Below, in pieces: positions 59,082-64,000 of a DNA stretch of 64,000 bases. A program made the translations under genes and the position numbers. The stretch comes from Poriferisodalis sp965204195 (GTDB lineage: Bacteria; Actinomycetota; Acidimicrobiia; Acidimicrobiales; Poriferisodalaceae): NCBI RefSeq assembly GCF_965204195.1, contig NZ_OZ241975.1, forward strand, positions 2,170,001 through 2,234,000. The letters run 5' to 3'. Positions within the stretch are counted from its first letter, which is position 1. Each line of letters starts with the position of its first letter. The notes under the pieces were generated by a model that was not told the DNA's origin, searched no databases, and saw only the letters and a program-made list of their open reading frames with translations.

Positions 59082-59531
59082 ATGGTCATCGTGCTCGACA
59101 GCGGTCCCCTCGGGCTGCTCAGCAATCCGACGCCACGAGGGCCCGGCAACGATGCCTGGGAGTGGGCACGAGCACACGCAGCCGCCGGCGCCAGCATCGT
59201 GCTCCCCGAGATCGCCGACTACGAAGTGCGGCGAGAGCTGGTCCGTGCAGGACGCGCCGCCGGGCTCGCCCGACTCGACGAACTCCGCGCCGCCTTGAGC
59301 TACGCGCCCCTGTCGACGCCGGTCATGCGCGACGCCGCGTCACTGTGGGCTGAGGCACGCAACAGCGGGTACCCCACCGCACATCAAGCCGCGCTCGACG
59401 GCGATGTCCTGCTCGCAGCCCAAGCCCGCAGCGTGGCCGCCGCCGACCCGGCCCAATGGGTCGTCACAGCAACCACGAACGTCGCCCATCTCGAGCGCTT
59501 CGTCGAAGCAAAACACTGGACAGAGATCTAG
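59082..59531 (+). CDS. PIN-domain nuclease, probable toxin
   Basis: A 149-aa PIN-like protein. Asp6 (VIVLDSGPLGLLS), Glu in VLPEIADYEVRREL near 46, Asp in ALDGDVLLAAQA near 107 and TTNVAHLERF near 130 fit the active-site order of PIN nucleases. The group is nearer to the plasmid-borne PIN proteins than to classic VapC. The ATG follows the duplicated antitoxin tail by one base, so translation is probably coupled to the small duplicated frame. Confidence 0.75.
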   Translation: MVIVLDSGPLGLLSNPTPRGPGNDAWEWARAHAAAGASIVLPEIADYEVRRELVRAGRAAGLARLDELRAALSYAPLSTPVMRDAASLWAEARNSGYPTAHQAALDGDVLLAAQARSVAAADPAQWVVTATTNVAHLERFVEAKHWTEI

Positions 59532-59600
59532 CTCGCGGATGCCCCGGCTCACACGAACCCGTTCAAACGAACGTGGTGTCAACGTGGTGGTCCGCCCCGG

Positions 59601-60527
59601 TCAGGGCGGGGGGATGACGCCTTTCTGCTGGCCGATGAGCTTGTAGGTCTCGGGCCGGCGGTAACGGTCGAAGTTGAACAGCGTGTCCTTGTACTGCGAG
59701 CACCAGTCCAAGTCGCACTGGGCGGTGATGAGCTCGTCGCCGTCGGTGACCGCTTGGGCCACGATCTGGCCTGACGGGGCGATCACCGCCGAGTGAGCGA
59801 GCGACTCCACGCCCTCTTCTGTGCCGCCCTTGGCGACACCGACCACCCAGGTGCCGTTCTGGTAGGCGCCCGCCTGCATGACGAGATGGTTGTGGAACGC
59901 CTGGAGCGGATCTTGGATGGGGTCAGGGGCGTAGTGCAGCGGCGTGTTGTAGCCGATGAAGATCATCTCGACCCCCTGCAGGCCCATCACCCGGTACGTC
60001 TCCGGCCAGCGCCGGTCGTTGCAGAGGGCAATGCCCATGACACCGCCGAACGCTCGCCACACGTTGAAGCCCTCGTCGGATTCCTGGAAGTAGCGGCGCT
60101 CCAGGTGCTGGAAGGGCCGCTGGGGCTCGTGCTCTTCGTGGCCCGGAATGTGCACCTTGCGGTACTTGGCCACCAGGCTGCCGTCTCGGTCGACCAGGAT
60201 CGCCGTGTTGTAGCGATGCCCGTCGGGCGTCATCTCGGCATAGCCGAGGTGGAAGCCGATGCCGAGGCGCTTGGCTTCGTCGAACAGCGGCTGGGTATCC
60301 GCCGAGGGCATCTCAGTCTCGAAGTACGCCAGCAGCTCCGGCGAGTCGTCGGGGAAGTACCAGCGCGGGAAGAACGTGGTGAGCGCCAGCTCCGGGAACA
60401 CCACCACCTCGCATCCCCGGTCTGCCCCCTGCTGCAGCAGCGCGATCAGCCGTTCGACCACCTTGGCGCGAGTCTCGTAACGGGCGATCGGCCCGAGCTG
60501 CGCGGCACCAACAGTCAGCAGCCTCAT
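59601..60527 (-). CDS. N-carbamoyl-D-amino acid hydrolase (nitrilase superfamily)
   Basis: A 308-aa carbon-nitrogen hydrolase that follows Agrobacterium D-carbamoylase nearly throughout: FPELALTTFFPRWYF, KYRKVHIPGHEEHE, QRPFQHLERRYF, LCNDRRWPE and MQAGAYQNGTW. The catalytic triad is Glu46, Lys124 and Cys169. It turns N-carbamoyl-D-amino acids into D-amino acids, CO2 and ammonia. It is coupled by ATGA to the M20-type carbamoylase gene upstream. No hydantoinase gene is present in this window. Confidence 0.88.
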   Translation of the reverse strand: MRLLTVGAAQLGPIARYETRAKVVERLIALLQQGADRGCEVVVFPELALTTFFPRWYFPDDSPELLAYFETEMPSADTQPLFDEAKRLGIGFHLGYAEMTPDGHRYNTAILVDRDGSLVAKYRKVHIPGHEEHEPQRPFQHLERRYFQESDEGFNVWRAFGGVMGIALCNDRRWPETYRVMGLQGVEMIFIGYNTPLHYAPDPIQDPLQAFHNHLVMQAGAYQNGTWVVGVAKGGTEEGVESLAHSAVIAPSGQIVAQAVTDGDELITAQCDLDWCSQYKDTLFNFDRYRRPETYKLIGQQKGVIPPP

Positions 60528-61807
60528 GGCGCGCTGCCTGACGCAAGTACGTCGTCGATGTCACCGTTGGCCAAGCGCCACACGACGTCGGCGAGCAGGT
60601 TCGCCCCCGCTTCGATGTCCTCGGGCGACGTGTACTCGGCCGGGTTGTGGCTCACCCCGTCGAAACTGGGCACGAAGATCATCGCCGTCGGGCAGACACG
60701 GGCCAGCATCTGTGCATCGTGACCGGCACCCGACGGCATGCGACGGTGCGTCAATCCAGCCTCAGCAGCGCAGCGCTCGACCAGATCGATGACCGCTGGA
60801 TGAAACTCCACCGGCTCGAATCGGGCGGTGCGCCGCATCGACGCGTCGAGGTGCTCCTCCTCGGCGTTGCGCGACACGATCTCGTCGAGCCGCGACTCGG
60901 CGTGCTGCAGCATTCCCTCGGAGGTGTTGCGCAAGTCGACGGTCATCACTGCCGAGCCGGCGATGACGTTCACCAGGTTCGGCACCAGCGAGATCGCCCC
61001 CACGGTGCCGACCTGCGAGTCGCCGATGTTGCGCGCCATGTCGCGCACCTCGCCGGCGATGCGGCACGCTGCGAGCCCTGCGTCGCGTCGCAGCGGCATC
61101 GGCGTGGTTCCGGCGTGGTTGGATTGGCCGCTGAGCGTGACCTCGGTCCACGAGATGCCCTGCACGCCTTCCACCACGCCGATCTGCGTCTTGTGAAACT
61201 CCAGCACCGGCCCCTGCTCGATGTGCAACTCCATGTAGGCGTAGGGCACCGTTCCGGGCACCGGGGCCGAGCCGCGATAGCCGATGCGATCCAGCTCGTC
61301 GCCCACGGCGATGCCGTCGCGGTCGGTGATCTCCAGGGCTTCCTCGAGCGCCATGCCCCCGACGTAGGCGAGGCTGCCCAGCATGTCGGGCGCGAACCGG
61401 CTGCCTTCCTCGTCGGTGAAGTAGGACACCGACAGGGGGCGAGCGGGCATCCGGCCGCTCGCCAGCACCGACTCGATGACTTCCAAGCCGGCCAGCACGC
61501 CGAGATTGCCGTCGTAGCGACCGCCGGTGGCCACCGTGTCGATGTGGCTGCCCATCATTACCGAGTCGGCAACACGACCCGGCTCGGTGCACGCCACGAC
61601 GTTGCCCAGCCCGTCAACAGTGACATCGAGCCCCAGATCCGCCATCCACGTGCCCACCAGGTCGCGCCCGGCGCGGTCCTCGTCTGTGAGCGCCAGGCGG
61701 CAGTTGCCAGTCGTGCCCTCGATTGCGCCGATTTGGGCGAGCTCGTCCAGCCGGTTCATCAGACGCTCGCCGTCGATGCGCGGCGCTGCTGGAGTGGATC
61801 CGCTCAT
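60524..61807 (-). CDS. M20-family N-carbamoyl-L-amino acid hydrolase/allantoate amidohydrolase
   Basis: A 427-aa dizinc amidohydrolase of the HyuC/AllC/beta-ureidopropionase group. Metal ligands are His88 (GSHIDT), Asp99 (GGRYDG), Glu134 (TDEEGSRF), His in MELHIEQGPVLE and the last His in GVSHNPAEYT. The substrate-binding Arg and Asn fall in LSGQSNHAGTTPMPLRRDA. It hydrolyses N-carbamoyl-L-amino acids, ureidopropionate or allantoate; which one cannot be told. Its stop overlaps the D-carbamoylase start, so enzymes of opposite stereochemistry are made together. Confidence 0.85.
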   Translation of the reverse strand: MSGSTPAAPRIDGERLMNRLDELAQIGAIEGTTGNCRLALTDEDRAGRDLVGTWMADLGLDVTVDGLGNVVACTEPGRVADSVMMGSHIDTVATGGRYDGNLGVLAGLEVIESVLASGRMPARPLSVSYFTDEEGSRFAPDMLGSLAYVGGMALEEALEITDRDGIAVGDELDRIGYRGSAPVPGTVPYAYMELHIEQGPVLEFHKTQIGVVEGVQGISWTEVTLSGQSNHAGTTPMPLRRDAGLAACRIAGEVRDMARNIGDSQVGTVGAISLVPNLVNVIAGSAVMTVDLRNTSEGMLQHAESRLDEIVSRNAEEEHLDASMRRTARFEPVEFHPAVIDLVERCAAEAGLTHRRMPSGAGHDAQMLARVCPTAMIFVPSFDGVSHNPAEYTSPEDIEAGANLLADVVWRLANGDIDDVLASGSAP

Positions 61808-61854
61808 CGGCTCATTCTCTCATCACCCAGCGCTGTGCTCGCGTCGGCTGCCGT

Positions 61855-63438
<1,584 letters not shown>

Positions 63439-63556
63439 ACCGAACCGAGGCTAGGTTCCGCGAACGGCTCCATACGCCCGCGAGGCCGGCGATGCTGGGA
63501 TGCTGGACAAATCAGAGGTTCGGAGCTCGTGACGGCAGATCCATGGCGGTAGATCG

Positions 63557-64000
63557 ATGACAACAGCACGAAATGCGCTGTACCTGCAGGACGCGCACAC
63601 CATCACCGAGGCGATGGGCTTCACCCAGTATGCGGAGGAACGCGGCTTCGAGGCCGTCTGGCAGGCCGACTCACGGCTCGTGCGCGAGGCCAGCGTGCCC
63701 ATGGCGGCGTTCGCGGCCACGACGTCGTTCATCAAGGTGGGCGCAGGCGTCATCGACATCTGGTCCCGCAACCCGGCTCGCTTGGCGTCGATGTTCTCGA
63801 CGCTCGACGACCTCGCTCCGGGCCGCATCATCTGCGGGCTGGGCGCCTGGTGGGATCCGTTGGCGGCCAAGGTCGGCATCAACCGCGCCCGACCGCTCGG
63901 GGCGATGCGCGAGATCACCACGGTGGTGCGGGCGTTGCTGGCCAACGAGAATGTGACGTTTCACGGCGATCACGTGCACCTCGACGATGTCGAGCTCGAC
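63557..64000 (+). CDS. LLM class oxidoreductase, C-terminus outside window
   Basis: The first 148 codons of a luciferase-like protein: LYLQDAHTITEAMGFTQYAE, ERGFEAVWQADSRLVREASV, VIDIWSRNPARLASMFSTLDDL and GLGAWWDPLAAKVGINRARP. Lacking the usual HF motif after the second helix, it is nearer to the methylenetetrahydromethanopterin reductase-like branch that uses F420. The ATG at 63557 has no clear ribosome site. The frame is open to the window edge. Confidence 0.8.
   Translation, partial: MTTARNALYLQDAHTITEAMGFTQYAEERGFEAVWQADSRLVREASVPMAAFAATTSFIKVGAGVIDIWSRNPARLASMFSTLDDLAPGRIICGLGAWWDPLAAKVGINRARPLGAMREITTVVRALLANENVTFHGDHVHLDDVELD

Overview
This window is GC-rich bacterial DNA, densely packed with catabolic and redox genes. 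Six luciferase-like (F420/FMN-type) oxidoreductases, several class III CoA-transferase, Rieske, SDR and crotonase genes, frequent GTG starts, ATGA/GTGA gene overlaps and several apparently leaderless promoters point to an actinobacterium. The gene repertoire fits a member of the Acidimicrobiia best, but that is inference. I see no rRNA, tRNA, CRISPR array or transposase. All genes run as short operons on both strands. The only stretch over 300 bases with no gene or site I can identify is 57387-57702. The 55589-55895 gap holds a palindrome, a truncated reading frame and a poly-C tract.

Layout. 1-2113: a translationally coupled pair of CaiB/BaiF CoA-transferases. 2308-5378: limonene-epoxide-hydrolase-type protein, SDR and D-aminoacylase-type amidohydrolase. 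5537-9539: aminotransferase, NTF2-like protein, orphan ABC ATPase, LLM oxidoreductase. 9581-10255: VapBC with a clear operator. 10287-13205: acyl-CoA carboxylase beta subunit and an LLM enzyme. 13276-23108: a catabolic series on the + strand (Rieske oxygenase, cupin, SDR, ThDP enzyme, molybdenum hydroxylase subunits, extradiol-type dioxygenase), with a second VapBC inside it. 23138-29904: a minus-strand series with a COG0523 GTPase, an ERG4/ERG24-type sterol reductase coupled to an SDR, a YtcJ-like amidohydrolase, an LLM enzyme and a P450. 30113-34592: LLM, SDR, acyl-CoA dehydrogenase, nitroreductase.

34844-43445 is an oxygenase island driven from a good sigma70-like promoter. It holds a DJ-1/PfpI protein, two NTF2-like proteins, a toluene-4-monooxygenase-type soluble diiron monooxygenase, a PhyH-type dioxygenase and a Rieske alpha/beta oxygenase. 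The diiron enzyme keeps all six metal ligands at the same residue numbers as TmoA. Its TmoB-like gamma subunit and TmoD-like effector are fused in one reading frame, and no reductase gene is present. 43462-50981: crotonase, diaminopropionate ammonia-lyase-like enzyme, truncated amidohydrolase, LLM, a MazEF-like pair and a fused Fe-S/molybdenum hydroxylase.

51194-58317 looks like a signalling and surface locus: two membrane-anchored coiled-coil proteins flank a one-piece histidine kinase/OmpR regulator and two secreted fibronectin-type proteins. One of these sits just behind a 13-C tract. 58457-59531 is a PIN-toxin pair with an unrecognised partner, an operator inside its promoter and a duplicated gene end. 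59601-63438 holds carbamoylases of D- and L-type and a PLP enzyme, and a partial LLM gene closes the window.

The strongest leads are the TmoB-TmoD fusion, the bacterial sterol reductase operon, the tandem palindromes that start inside stop codons (33570, 44295), the poly-C tract and the leaderless promoter pattern.
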